64,000 nucleotides of DNA from Aquatica leii (Eukaryota; Arthropoda; Insecta; Coleoptera; Lampyridae), in assembly GCA_035610365.1 (NCBI GenBank), contig CM069436.1, positions 61,891,505 through 61,955,504 on the forward strand. The letters run 5' to 3'. A program made the position numbers and the translations under genes. The notes beneath the pieces are model-generated. The model was given only the letters and a program-made list of their open reading frames with translations, was not told where the DNA came from and did not search any database. Below are positions 12,526 to 24,985 of the stretch, piece after piece; the first letter of the stretch is position 1, and each line of letters opens with the position of its first letter.

Positions 12526-12530
12526 AAGTA

Positions 12531-15500
12531 AACTAAAAATAACACATTTACGGGTCGAGTCCATGATAAAACGCGAAATCAATATTTCTCCAAAACGCCG
12601 TCCCTGATCTGCCTTAGGCGACCAAAACACCGAACGGTGTATGTGACCAAACCGACGCGTGCCCAAAATGCCGAATCATATCGTTCGTGAAATTTAAAAT
12701 AACTTTCAACGATAGTGAGTGTACTGATATTAACAATAGCAAATAGCTGTTTCTACTATCTTTTCATATTAAACTATACATTTATTAGTTTATCACCAAG
12801 TTTTTACAATTAAACGTAAGTCCATGTACCCTCATAAAAAAATGAAATGTAAAATTTCCGCGGAAGTAAATGTAATGTGTAAATTATTACTTGCATGACT
12901 TTTATAATATAAAAAGAACCACATTAATTGTGTAAAAAATTTTAAAAAAAGTAAACTAGCTTCCACATACTGCCAAATATTTAAAAAGATTATCTCTAGT
13001 TTTTCTGACCTTAAAAAACTGCATTCAAATATCAAAACAATATTATGATTATCATGTTTAACTGAAAAACATCTTTCTTTGTGTCACAGTCGTATTCATA
13101 AAAATTTTAGAGAAAATACGATGTTAATAAATTTCTCAGTGTGATTTAAATGTGCACGCAATAATTTGTAAATAAATAAACTAGGTCGTAAAGAAAATTA
13201 AATAAAAAATGATGACTGCAATTCGAGAGATAAAATGGTAACATATTTTACGACTGCATTGTAAACTATAATTGAAATTTATTAATATCGTTTGAAGCGG
13301 ACTATATACTATTAATAAGCCATAATAAATAGCATAAATCCGTGCCAAATAATTTCAGCCTTGTTCAACATCTCCAAAAAAAGTTCTACCGTCGGAGACC
13401 GGCACGAAAAATGTTCTTTCAGGCACCCTGGCAGCAAATTCACGAAAAATTATTGTGTAGCCGTAACAAAATCAAACTTTTAAAAAGAATCAAACTTGCG
13501 TGTCTTAAATTAGCGGAAATGAGATAGATATAAGTTGTAGTAGAACGAAGAAAGTAGGAAAATAAAGTGACAACTTGTACCAGGCAATCAAGCACGTAAA
13601 AATGAGAGCGTGAAACATAAAGCATTTACAAACGTTATAAAAAGTAGTACACGATAACGAACTACCGAAGTTTAATTACAATTTTTTCGTGTAGAATTTT
13701 TTCGCCAATGCAATGTATTATAGCTGAGGCAAATTATAACGCCCAAGGTAATTTCCATAATAACGCAGATTAGTTTTAGCGAGAGCACAAACTAACAACA
13801 CAAAAATCGTAAAAATCATAACCGTTTTCCTTGTATGACGACAACTACGAGGTTATAAAACTGATTACCTCAAAATAAGTATTTAAAAGAAAAAACGGTT
13901 ATCCGGAGAAAACTGCAATTTTAGAAACGCGAGATTTTTATCATAAGAACGCCTGCACGATTGTAGATTGCAATAAAAATACAGTGACACGTTCATGATA
14001 TAACACAGTTAAAGCTCACCCCCTTGTAAAGGCTCTTTCAAATTTAACGTTTAATAAACCTTTCGTGAAACACAATCATATCAACTTCCTTTATATCTTA
14101 CTTAAACTCCAAACTATTTAATTCTGTTAAAGTCCAAAGACCATAAAGAACAAAAAAACACTCTTAAAAATTGAATTTTAAATTAAGGCCATAAAATTTT
14201 AAATATGGAGATAAACGCGCTAGATGCATCATCGGTTATGTTCACATCGTCAACTCTAAGCTAAAGAAAAACTTATTTTGTAAAATAAAGTTAAGGATAA
14301 GTTGTTCCCAACATCGGTTACGAGTATAGGGAAAATACTGAAAAGTTACGATGTAATTGGTTGCAGCGCCAAAACTTTTGAATTTTTTATGAATGTCGCT
14401 TTGAATTCATGTTCAAATGTTCTTAAAAGAGAAACTAAGCCACTTGATTTAATAGGATTGCGATAGCGCCAACGTCTCTCACTGATACACTGTATCAATG
14501 CGAATTTTACGAGGATCGTAAATCAAAAGGATTTATATCAAGAAAACTTACATCTTATTACACAACATTACGCTGCATACACAAAGTTTGTACGTGCCAC
14601 TAACTTCTTTCTGCAATCCACTTAAATTTTCTTATCGAATATACACATGCATACGTGTATTGCTCTATTATCGCAGCAACAATTCGCGCAGAAATTTATA
14701 AAAAGTAATTTTTTTGTAAAAGACGAGAACTGTCAAATGCTAATTGCAAAACGGGTCAAACCCGTAGGTACATAGTCATAAAGTTTCCGCAGTTAATTAA
14801 ATGTAATGGTTTAAAAGGCCTTTCAGCCAATTTCACTTCTCGGACAGCCATTGTGCACAAGGACGCTATAACTCTTGAATTACGCGGTAGCTTTTCCTAA
14901 AATTGGGATGTTAATCTTCCGGATGCTTTGTAATAAAATTATAATTGAACATACGATATGTGCAAAATAATGACATAACCTAAATTGATAACTTAGTTAT
15001 AAGTTTGTGTATTTAAAATTCAAAACAATATTCGTTTATTTTGAAATGATACACTCTCCAAATCAGACAGTCGCATTTAACTTAATTAAACACTAGCGAA
15101 TTAAACCATTTCAATTAAGCTTAACTCACTGCTTGTGATAATTGTAACCGTTTTTATTATTTCAACTCGCCGCAAAAAAATTAAATCAATGAAACGAGTA
15201 TTCAGATAAAATAGATTTTTGTAGCGCGAAATTCTCGACACTCGTTTAAAACAATCGCAGAAAAGAACGCAAAAAGTCGATTACTTAAAAAATAATTAAA
15301 ACCGAACAATCACTTCGAGCATAATACACGCAGTTTTAAACAAAAATAAAATTCTATTTGTTGTACATATGCTAGTTATCTGTATATGATTTTGTTATTT
15401 CTTTTATTATATTTTCGATATTTATCAGCAGTATAAAACATCCTTTAGATTAAAAAAAAACCAACAACTGTATATGTAACTGTATTTAAAAATTAAAAAA

Positions 15501-16494
15501 TAATTCCAGTACTGAAAAATCATGTTGAGTAACACTCACCTTAACGAGAACATAGTAGAACGTAGACAAAAGCAAAGAAACAAAACGTACAATTTCTTAA
15601 TAGAATGGGTAATTAATACTACAACGTGAAGTCTTGACGGTAAAAGACGATCGATTACAATATTCAAGAATTTATAATCACCGATTTTAATTAACAGCGT
15701 AAGCAAAAACAATAATTTAATTAAGTCGAGAGATTTTAATGATCGAACAAGCCAATAACTGATTATAGAAGTAACCATTAAATTTTTTTTTATATAATTG
15801 AAATATAATGATTTTCACACTGGGTTCAGACTTTTATAAAATAAAATTTACTTCTATTATCACGAAAAAATACAATTTATTGTTCTTAACTTTCATAAAT
15901 CTTAATTTTTCGCTAATGTAAACCGTCTTTGACAGTTTTGGCGCACTTGTCAACATAAACGTCAAATTATTTTTGAGAGATTTTGAGACTTCGGGGACCT
16001 CCTAGTATCTGTTCGAGCAATAAAACGTTGTATACAACTGGTTCTTGTCTAAATTAGCGTTCAATTTACACAGGAACTCGTTAATTGAACTACTATTTTT
16101 TACATTAGTTTTAATCATTGGATTAAGTGTAGATTTGTTTTAGATTTGCAAAATCCGTTTCAAAAATGTGCTACAGTTTAAAACAACGCGTCATAAATAG
16201 ACATACGCCACAATGCATCTCATAGTTCGTTTTTTTTTTGTTTTCCGGATTATACCATAGAAACATAATTCGTAGTACCTACATATTTACATATAATCTT
16301 CTTACAGCTGAAGTCTACACTTCAATAAATCATTTTTTGAAAACATAGGTTACGAAGAAGATTTAAATTGCTTGTTCCATTCGAAAGAAAAAAGTTTCTC
16401 GTATACTCGTCTTAAGATGCCAAGCATTATTCTGCATATACATTGATTTATGTTTTTATAATCTTTCTAAGTGGTTCTTTGATCTGTTTGTAAT
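12531..16494. other. AT-rich non-coding region
   Basis: 12540-12700 is a CpG-richer patch that does not match any element I know. The rest is AT-rich with scattered short frames. On the minus strand 'aag|gtgagt' at 15540 is a perfect splice-donor match after an 80-codon hydrophobic frame, but the frame is not convincing. Confidence 0.45.
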
Positions 16495-16660
16495 GCCTAG
16501 AGCAAAGAGGTTTGCAAATCTCCATCAACTGAGCGAGTTTGATAGAGGCAAATCGTGGGTGTAACAGATGGTGTTTTATCATTTATAGAGATTGTCACTA
16601 GAAAGAATAAACCTCAGGGGTTACATTAAAGAAAAATTTTAGCTTCGATCGAGTGTCGAT
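16495..16660 (+). pseudogene. Tc1-like transposase, N-terminal remnant
   Basis: The frame from the ATG at 16495 reads MPRAKRFANLHQLSEFDRGK, then shifts. This matches the start of Tc1-like transposases, where an N-terminal helix-turn-helix binds the terminal repeats (the LSEFDRG block is characteristic). The following ~720 bp is unrelated, and recognisable transposase resumes near 17380. The middle of the gene, about 150 codons, is missing or replaced. Confidence 0.6.
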
Positions 16661-17380
16661 AACCTGTATAGTATCTTTTTTTATGTTAATGTTTTTTACT
16701 TACCTTGCGTCTGTTTTTTTAATTGTATTAATTATTTTTATAAACTGTGTTACATATCTACCTTTTTTTATACGAAGCCTTCCGCTTCGTTAATTTTATT
16801 AAGCTTTCAGGTTATATCGAATTTGAGTATTACTGCCTACTTGAACCAATCAAGTAAACTTAGTAATTGTTAATATTCAAGACCGATGGTGACTATTTTA
16901 AATCGGCGGATGCAAGTTGTACTCCTCGAAAGTGTCGCGAGTATATGGGCGAAGTAGCAATTAGTATTACAAGTTACAATAAGAAGCCCGAAGGTAAGTT
17001 TTACGTTACTTTTATAATACTTTAGACTATATCGCATGTAATTATCGTGACTGTATGTATTTGTTAACGTTTGATCGATTTTGTCTCTGACTGGGTTTTG
17101 TATATTGATAGATTTTGTCTATAAGAAAATATACAACCCAATTTGTTACATTCTCTCGTTCTCAAGTTGTATGCTTTTCTAATTTCTTTGACAGTGAGTT
17201 CGTATGTACTCTCTGTTGTCTCCGTACCAAAAATTCTACGAGTACATTAGAAGTGGCGCCTGATTTTCTTTTATTTTTTTTTTCAAATAACATTCTCAAC
17301 CATGTCCACTCACCTACATCTCAGCTAGCCGTGGTGTCGTAGTTGTTACCAGTAGAACACGCTGAAATAATGTTAGTAAC
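16661..17380. repeat. Sequence replacing the middle of a Tc1-like element; contains a dispersed repeat
   Basis: This segment separates the two ends of a Tc1-like remnant. Positions 17249-17342 match 39016-39103: both start 'agaagtgg(c/t)gcct', go on through a T-rich stretch to 'ctcaacca', and end with 'agctagcc(g/a)tggtg(t/c)c'. A splice-donor-like 'ggtaagtttt' occurs upstream in both (16993 and 38822). The repeat family is unidentified. The block may be an insertion into the Tc1 element accompanied by deletion. Confidence 0.5.
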
Positions 17381-17700
17381 ATGTTCTACCCTGCCTCAGA
17401 ACTCTTCAAAATTCATTGTTCCATAAGACAATGCACAGCCACATCCAGCCAAAGTTACATTAAACCATTTTGAATGTAATCAAATCGATTTGCTACCTTG
17501 GCCACCAAGATCTAAATCGTTCACCAATTGACTATGTCTGATTTTGAGTAGGCAATCATCTCATTAGAATTTACCTTCCCGATTCTGTTGCAATTGAGAT
17601 CTTTTACGTATGTTAACGTGATAAATATGATTACAAAATAATTTTGAAATAAACAAATTATTACTAAGTGTTCTGATTTCTATGGCACTTAGTGTATATT
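17381..17700 (+). pseudogene. Tc1-like element, 3' part with terminal sequence
   Basis: This aligns with 32690-33130: 'ctaccct', 'gaactcttcaaaat', 'cattgttcc', 'aatcaaatcgat' and 'accaagatctaaatc' have clear counterparts there. In the better-preserved copy these encode the NPLFQQ and SPIEY region of a transposase. The end, 17640-17695, matches the terminal inverted repeat seen at 32535-32600 (inverted) and 33085-33128. It is heavily decayed. Confidence 0.65.
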
Positions 17701-18925
17701 AGAATCTAAGCCCTCATCATCAGATTATTTTTACAACACCGACAATCCACTTCAATGTCAACGTCTCTGTCTTATATGATACATACAGTCTCTTTAGTTC
17801 ATATCAAAAACATGCTATCAAAATAATCCAACCCTAAATAAGTACGTTTCTTCTGCAACTTAAAAATCTCATTCAATTCTATCACCTTTTTTTAAATTTC
17901 TATGCATCTTTTGAAATTAAATTTATTAAGATAGTAAGATCTACCAGTTTTTATCCATACGAACTTTTTATATCCGATCTATTTTCCAATTATAGTAAAG
18001 TATTTGTATTGACGTATTGGCGAGTTCGATCATTTAACGTCAGCTAATGATAATTGTTGCAGTATTGACTAACCTTTTCACGTTGTTTAAATTCCCTTTT
18101 ATTTCTTATACTTACAATTACATTAACTAACAACTACCTTCACCCTTTAAATATTTAACACAACCATTAACTAAACTATTAACTATTTACTAACAGCTGC
18201 CACTTAAAACTCTAACTTAAAAACTGTTATTAAAACTTTTATTCAAGAACTGAACTTAACTGACCCACTTATTCTATTTATGTAATTTTAATGGAATTGC
18301 CAACGTTGCTTACACATCACTATTGCTCAAAGCTGTTTGTTGCACCCGTCGAATGAAATCACATTTAACAATGCTTTTCCTTTCCTTTACAATAAAACTA
18401 GCATTGTATTCACTAACAATTAATAGGCAGCATAAAACTTACGCACGGTTGACTGAAAATCTTAGTAATTCATCAAAATGCACTATTTCCTAAAAATTTC
18501 GATGTAAAAAACAGTTGTTTATTGAAGTTTCAAACTATATCACAGATACCACAAAACTTTCCCTAGAAAAAAACTCTAAAGTTAATGCCTAAAAAACTGA
18601 TGAATAAAAATAATCTTTTGATTATATTCTAGACATCCCTGGTAATAACAAAAACACTCTTTTAGCAGCGTATAGGTTAAACATTGACAGGTAAAGAAAC
18701 ACTCGTCCTAAATAAATACCATACCAAAATATTTAATCAAATAAACGAGATATACATGCTAAGGATGCAGTCGGACCAAATGATATGAATCCTCAACTCC
18801 CACCAACCTTAACAAGTAATCGACAAGAATAAAGACAAGTAGACAATGACAGAGAAAACAGCCTGCAATCACTTAGTATACATATTATTTTCAACTCAAA
18901 AAAGTAGTAGAACGAGATTGATAAC
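17701..18925. other. AT-rich non-coding stretch
   Basis: No coding motif, array or strong inverted repeat recognised. Confidence 0.5.
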
Positions 18926-19170
18926 AGTGAAAACTTTAGCGCAAACCCAATCGTGAACGGTATGAAAAAAGTCCAAAGGTTCGAAGCGGCAATATAGTGT
19001 ACGCATAGTTACAAGTGTACCTTCGTCTCTAAACCATTGGTCTACGATTTGACGCGTAATACCAAAACGGTATCGAAGAGCCAGTAGTCTGAACTGCCTA
19101 TCTTGACACTCTGTGGTACGCCTCGGTTTAACAGTTAGTCTGCTTCGTGTCTCTACTTTATTCTGTTAAC
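18926..19170 (-). pseudogene. Tc1-like transposase, DNA-binding-domain fragment
   Basis: On the minus strand one frame stays open through RLTVKPRRTTECQDRQFRLL, then ALRYRFGITRQI and MRTLYCRFEPLDFF. The RTT-x-QDR-...-LAL-R pattern with a following second helix-turn-helix resembles the paired-like DNA-binding domain of Tc1-family transposases. No catalytic domain follows. It belongs to a different subfamily from the elements at 16.5 and 30.2 kb. Confidence 0.45.
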
Positions 19171-19531
19171 ACACGATACACACGCATTACCGTTATTGAA
19201 GTACAATTAACACAGCGGCCGATTTCGTAATATGATAAACCAAAATCTCGATAGGCAATAATTGTACCCCTGTCAAAATCCTTAACAAGATGATAATTTT
19301 GACGTTTTCAAACTTGATGCACTTTGTTACGCTTACTACTAGCAAACGGAAGCACAATAACTAAAAATATCTGTACTAGTCAGCTCTCATGAACCGATTT
19401 CTTCACAAAAAACTAAAAGATAAAATTTTGTTTTCGCAAAAACATTATCAAAGATACACAGTTGACATGGTTACCATAGCATACTTTAAGCAGTCATTCT
19501 GTAATGTCATGTGTAACACTTCTAATGTCAT
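19171..19531. other. AT-rich stretch upstream of an RTE-like LINE fragment
   Basis: Nothing recognisable. LINE homology starts at 19532. Confidence 0.5.
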
Positions 19532-19930
19532 ATGACATTGATTGATTTGAAAAAAGCGTACGACAATGTACCAAGAAATAAACCGTGGGAAACCTTAAAA
19601 ACAATTGGAGTAAGCAATTACTTAATTAGAAACATCCAAGAACTAAATAAAGATAATGTGACGTACGTAAAACAACAAAATATGCTGTCGAAACCTATAT
19701 GTAGAACTAAAAGGTTACAAGAAAGCTGTAGTTTATCTCCACTGCTCTTTAATATATACCTAGAAGTTGCACTCAGAAATTGGAAAAGAGCTTGTGAAGG
19801 GATGGGAATTCCAATCAATACGTCTAATCTATTTACTTTAAATTTCGCTGACGACCAAGTTATACTAGCCCAGGATGCGTATGAGATGGAATTGTTGCTT
19901 AGAAGACTATACGTTGAATATAAAAAGTGA
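19532..19930 (+). pseudogene. RTE-like reverse transcriptase, palm region
   Basis: This 132-codon frame holds both metal-binding boxes of the reverse transcriptase: LIDLKKAYD and NFADDQVI. It ends with a TGA after LYVEYKK, and the frame is then recovered with GLEISLEKTKYLIVN. Whether the enzyme was active before the stop arose cannot be judged by eye. The opposite-strand frame at 19618-19818 is a shadow. Confidence 0.8.
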
Positions 19931-20044
19931 GGACTTGAGATCAGCTTGGAAAAAACAAAATATTTAATAGTGAATTCTAAGGCACAGTTCTAAATTCTTA
20001 ATAACGATGACATCAACATAAAGCAAGTAGATAAATTCAAGTAT

Positions 20045-20501
20045 TTGGGAACAATAGTGGACAAGAATGGCATAGGTAAACAAGAGATTCAGCAAAAGAT
20101 ACAAAGTACACGCACAGCAATAGGGGTACTCATTGCAATATGGTGGGACAAACATATTAGTAACAAGAATAAAAAAAGGATAGGCCAAACCATGGTAGAG
20201 ACAGTGCTATGTTACGGTAGTGAAGTATGGACAATAAAAGAAGAAGATAAACGGAAAATAATGGCTGTGGAAATGGATAATCTAAGAAGAAATGCCTTCT
20301 CGGTCAAGACTGAAACATGTACGAAATGACGAAATTAGAAGAACAATAGAAGCAGCAGAAACGATAATAGATGAGATTGAAAAGAAAAGTTTAAAATGGT
20401 TCGGGCACATGCTACGGATAGAAGAAAACAGATGGCCGAAACGATTATTTGCATGGAAACCCACGGGAAAAAACAAAAAAGGCAGACCACGGCGTTTCTA
20501 G
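20045..20501 (+). pseudogene. RTE-like reverse transcriptase, C-terminal region
   Basis: Two overlapping frames (20045-20329 and 20292-20501) together give the C-terminal part of ORF2. The first has MVETVLCYGSEVWTIKEED, the second has IRRTIEAAETIIDEIEKKSL and WFGHMLRIEENRWPK. A frameshift near 20300-20330 separates them. The W-G-H block followed by a basic GRPR segment is characteristic of the RTE-type C-terminus. Confidence 0.8.
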
Positions 20502-20610
20502 AACGATGGGATTAGAAAAGCCATGAGAGATCGCGATTTGGAAAAGAACATAGCCTATAACAGAAAAGCATGGAGACTGGGAGTGGGAAGACAACCTGCG
20601 GTTGTATGAT

Positions 20611-23600
20611 TATAGTATATACATGATATAATGAAATATTCGTTGTATTGTGACCCAATATATATGTATAATAATTTAAAATCTTTTATTGTTAATAATA
20701 AAACCATATCCTCCTTTAGAAAAATCGGGTGTTAAAAAAATATATTGTTAGTAAGTTAGATTAATAAAACACAAATGCCTTATTTATAGAAATTTAAATA
20801 TCGTTACTTCATATTACTTGTTCTGCTTTTGAGAATCATAATTAGTGTACTCGTGATTTTTTTCTGTCATCTATTAAATTTCTTCATTCATTTTCTTAAT
20901 AACCTTCGTCATCTTTTTAATGACAATCCTTCCACTTGTCTTAACGAACTTCTTAATTCAAACACTTCGCTTCTTCCTAACTCGAAATTCTATCTTTCTT
21001 TATTTATTTTTAATTTTCCTATCACTTCTGATTGTGTTTTTATAGTTTGTCGTTGTTTCAATTTTTATTGTGGTAATTTTTACTTTTGTCAGTTTCTTTA
21101 AATTTTATATGTACCTTTTACTATGTAATTTTAGAAACCATATTTTTAATTTATAGATATGTTGATAATGATATCTTATAATTACGAAACATACCCGTAA
21201 TAATTTAGAACAAAAACAAAATAATTCTAATAGTGGAGAAATATGTGATAAAAATTTCAATTTTAGAAAAGCGAACAAATTATAACGTTGCAAAAATTAC
21301 ACCAAAACCAAGTAGAAAATAATAAAAACAATTGAAATAGAAACTATTTTAAGCCTATAGTCCTTAAAATAACAAGAAATTACCTTAGCTTAATTTAGAT
21401 TAAAGTTAGTTTGTACTCTACACAAATGCGGTTTAATTAAGATGAAAAGATTTTCATTTTCTTACAGTTGAATAGTTTTACACAGTGCCCTATTCTTTCC
21501 GATAAAGCTGAAAAATATGCAAACACGCTCATCATGTGCCAAATGAGATTTGCCTATACTAGAAATTGTCAATAGACAAAACCTGTTGAAGTGAATAAGA
21601 TAAAGTAGCACGTTTAAGCGTTTGCGTTTCAACTCAATGCAACTGCCATCATCGTACCTAGAGGCAAAAAAAAAAGATATTTTTCAAGCGTTTTATGTTA
21701 GTTTGAAAAGCATTTGTGTAGCTACTGTCCTTTTAAAATAGGTTGCGTTTTAACCTTGTATAGAACAAATTCCTTACGATAATTTGCTCAGTGGTGTAAA
21801 AAAGGTGAATGGAGTGTGTATATTCTTAGGTTTTGCATTAAGAAATGGAGAAGATGATAATACTTTAAGAAATTAGTGACGCGGAATGAATTCGTAAAAA
21901 AGCGCTAGGGCGATTGAAATTCTCTTTAAGGTACAATTGCAGTTATGTACGTTAACAAACATAAATTCTACGTAAGCACACCGTTAACGAAAATATTCGT
22001 TTGTCGTATGTGGAATTGCGACAGTAAGTAATAAAATATATATCTCTTTGCAATAAGAGAGAAGCTAATGTCTCAATGGATTGAATAGATACATTATGCA
22101 GTAAATGGATATTTTCGGAAGTACATTGCCTTGTCAGGTTTGCAATTGAAACTGAATGCTGATCATACCGAAATCGTAGAGTTGGAATATAGTTTTTATT
22201 TGATTTGCATACACGTCGCGCGATCATATTTAAAATTGCACTAGCGCAACGCTAGCAATAACACATGAATATTGACAAAACCAAATAGGATAGAGTATAA
22301 ATGCATTTATGTGCAGTAGACACCTACCTTACTGGTTAAATCCTCGCTTATGGGAGAACTGATCGATGTTAGGATTTAATAAAAGGGTTGATTTTGCAAT
22401 AAATGTTTTTTATTCTTATGCGCTTTATATGTTATTTAAGCGTCTGCCATGAAAATGCTTAAGAATGGCCGTTTTCATAAATCGAAATGATTCTCTAAAC
22501 ATTTATGTCTCACCCACGACACTTTTCATGTTTTTTTATTATAATTTGTAATCAAAAATTTCCAATTAAAAAAAATTCTTTGATGTTCCTCGCGTGTATG
22601 TTTAAATAAAGCTTTAATTATCCTGTCTTTTTTATTCTAACATCAAACATAAAAGGTGCGCAATTTTGCAATTAATTAATATAAAATAAAAAAAAGCACG
22701 AAATTGCGCTAATTTTCTAAAATGACTGAAGAGGGATGTATAAATGTGGTAAATGTGTTCATTTCCTGCCATTTGCTAGATAACAGTTCGCCTTAAATAT
22801 ACGACCATTTGTTTAGTACAGGCAGTTTAGAAACTTTTTTTTTATTACTGGTCTGCCAGCTTCTGATTTATTTACTTTCATTTTGAAAGCGAGCATTTTG
22901 TTGTATAGTGTATTGTTTGTAGGTTTTTCTTATTATTTTCCAATTTATTTATCGGCTTTTATACTAAAACAGAACCTATTGTTGTTGTAATAAAATATAT
23001 TAACCTTCGACAAATCTTCGGAAATGAGAAAAATGTATCGATGCATTTCTCGTTTAACGCGTCTTACGTTTTTCGCGATAAACTCGCGATTAAAAAAAAC
23101 TTTATAGACTTCTTTAAATTATCTATTGAGCAAAACAAAAACGTAATCAGAGAAAGCATAAAAAGCTTTCAATATATTTCAAATATTAAATAAATTTTAA
23201 TTACAAACTGAGATTAATTTCTAAAATTCATAACGCACACAATGAAACCTTCAACGATTATTCGTGTATTAACTTTTTATTATAGAACATAAACACAATC
23301 TTCAGACATAATTGAGTCAAGACTGTACGAGCTTGTTGCTGAACTTCTGTTAATTAAACATTGTTTTCACCTTTTTCTAGTAATACAAACAATTCAGACC
23401 CAACACCTCAACTATAGGACAAATTAAAAAGAAAAAATCTTAAGAAGAAAATAACAACAGACAAACATCATGTTACGAGAATTGAAGCTTAATTCTTAGC
23501 GAATAAATCAGTTTGATTTGGTGAGTGGATCATAGGTTTCAATGTACTAATTATAAAGCGCCAAATGGTAAAGGTTTAGAATAGGAGATACCGTTTAAAT

Positions 23601-24985
23601 CGGCCCAAAGCTGAAAGAGAACAAATGATAAAACACAGGTTGTAACAACGAGTATATTTATTTTATCACAGAAAGAGAAGAAGATAAATGTACATATGTG
23701 CGATCATACGCTAGAACGTAGGTCAATATCACAGACAATAGTTGTTGAAGTCGGCTTAACCCTTACATTCTGAAAAGAATAAATTTACGTTTGTAAATTA
23801 TAACACAAATATACAAATCTCGATAATTCAGAGAACCAAAGAGCATCGTCTAATAATATGTTACACACACACAAAAGTTTTATAGTTAGTTGTGACAACA
23901 ACCAATCGTATACGCAACCGACTGGCAACGTAGATGCCTTCTTAGAATTTCCTAAAATTCGCTGAAATATAACAGACACGTACATATAGTGTTATCACAA
24001 GTAAATCCCATTCGGTTCATACGATTAATGAAAAAACCAAATGCGCCGAGTTTCTTCCAAATTAATTATGTTATTTCGGTAAATGGGTCTTCCAATACGG
24101 TTAGAATTGTATTAATTTAGCGAAGGGGTCGTTATCTTCAATCAACGTAGCGTGAGGTCATCATAAGAATTTTCCCAATAAACTAAGCTGGTGTTACTAT
24201 CTTCACATTAATGGAATAACAAGTGGGTATCCAGCAAACGCTAATGAAATAAGAAAAAATTAAACTCAATCACAAAAATATGAATCAGGGTTTACCCCAG
24301 AAAAATTTTCACAAAGCAGCGAAAATACTACACTCATTTATACTATGGATGAGTGTAAATAATTAGAAGTAAAAACTTCGCTGAGCACTTTTGTTAGAAC
24401 ATATATGCGAAGCGGACCACAGTCACCGGAAAAATAAGTTTTCTTCCATCGAAAATCGATGTCAAACATCAACGAATTGACAATGCAGTGCAAAGTGGGC
24501 TTTCCGGAAATAAATTTTATACGGTACAAACATCATACCGAAACATTTTAAAATAAGAAGTAAACTCAAATCGTCAGGTTTACACTGGCAGAAACGCGTG
24601 CAAGTTCAATGACTATATACGCAACATGCAATGCAACAAGTGCAAGTCGCATTGCAAACTTTATTCTAAAAACAACAAAAAGACATTTACAACCTGAGAA
24701 CTCGTTTAATAACAGACGAGTGTATCTAAAAAGGTTGACGCTCAGATATTTCGAATATGATTGAGATGGTTCCAGCTTACTGTTGATCCCCTCGCCAAGT
24801 AAAAAAAATCCTTAATTATGCGCACATAGACTGTATTTAGCCAAATATTACTATTTCAATCACTAGTTAGCGTGTGCTATAATCCAAAATTTATAAACGT
24901 TACAATCGGTAAATTGACCAGGCTAACCTTGGACTCGGTCCAATATAAAACATGAGACTATTCAAGCTAGAAATGGTCCGCGAGT
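20611..24985. other. Long AT-rich non-coding region
   Basis: No recognisable coding domain, terminal repeat or tandem array. ORFs here are short and of low-complexity composition. Probably intergenic or intronic. Confidence 0.5.

Larger units (their letters stand above)
10262..12530 (-). mobile_element. LINE family A, copy 1: 5'-truncated non-LTR retrotransposon
   Basis: On the minus strand the segment reads, in order, the end of an apurinic-type endonuclease, a linker, a reverse transcriptase core, a long C-terminal region and a CCHC-type zinc knuckle, then a 3' untranslated tail. It aligns with the plus-strand copy at 60050-61690 over the RT, the C-terminal region and the tail, including the terminal block 'acgacaaat...ctattctat' (10262-10295 here, 61663-61690 there). 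That shared block fixes the 3' end. The coding frame is broken by frameshifts. A deletion of roughly 250 bp near 11395 has removed the catalytic YADD region that copy 2 keeps in altered form. Clade not assigned. Confidence 0.85.
19532..20610 (+). mobile_element. RTE-like LINE, 5'-truncated
   Basis: Contains the palm to C-terminus of a non-LTR reverse transcriptase. Segments in order: LIDLKKAYDNVPR (first catalytic Asp), SCSLSPLLFNIYLEVALR, LNFADDQVILAQD (FADD box, codons 19844-19855), FKYLGTIVDKNG, TVLCYGSEVWTIKEED, SLKWFGHMLRIEENRWPK and KKGRPRRF, ending near WRLGVGRQPAV. The FADD box, the W(F/A)GH-R segment and the GRPR-x-W-like tail are typical of RTE-type elements of insects. Frame changes occur near 19928, 19990 and 20330, so it is inactive. 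Its 5' end is truncated just before the first catalytic block. Confidence 0.85.

Noticed and set aside
15536..15778. 80-codon minus-strand frame ending at a perfect splice donor as a host exon.
   Set aside because: The composition is hydrophobic and AT-driven with no acceptor or homology, so the donor match alone is not enough.
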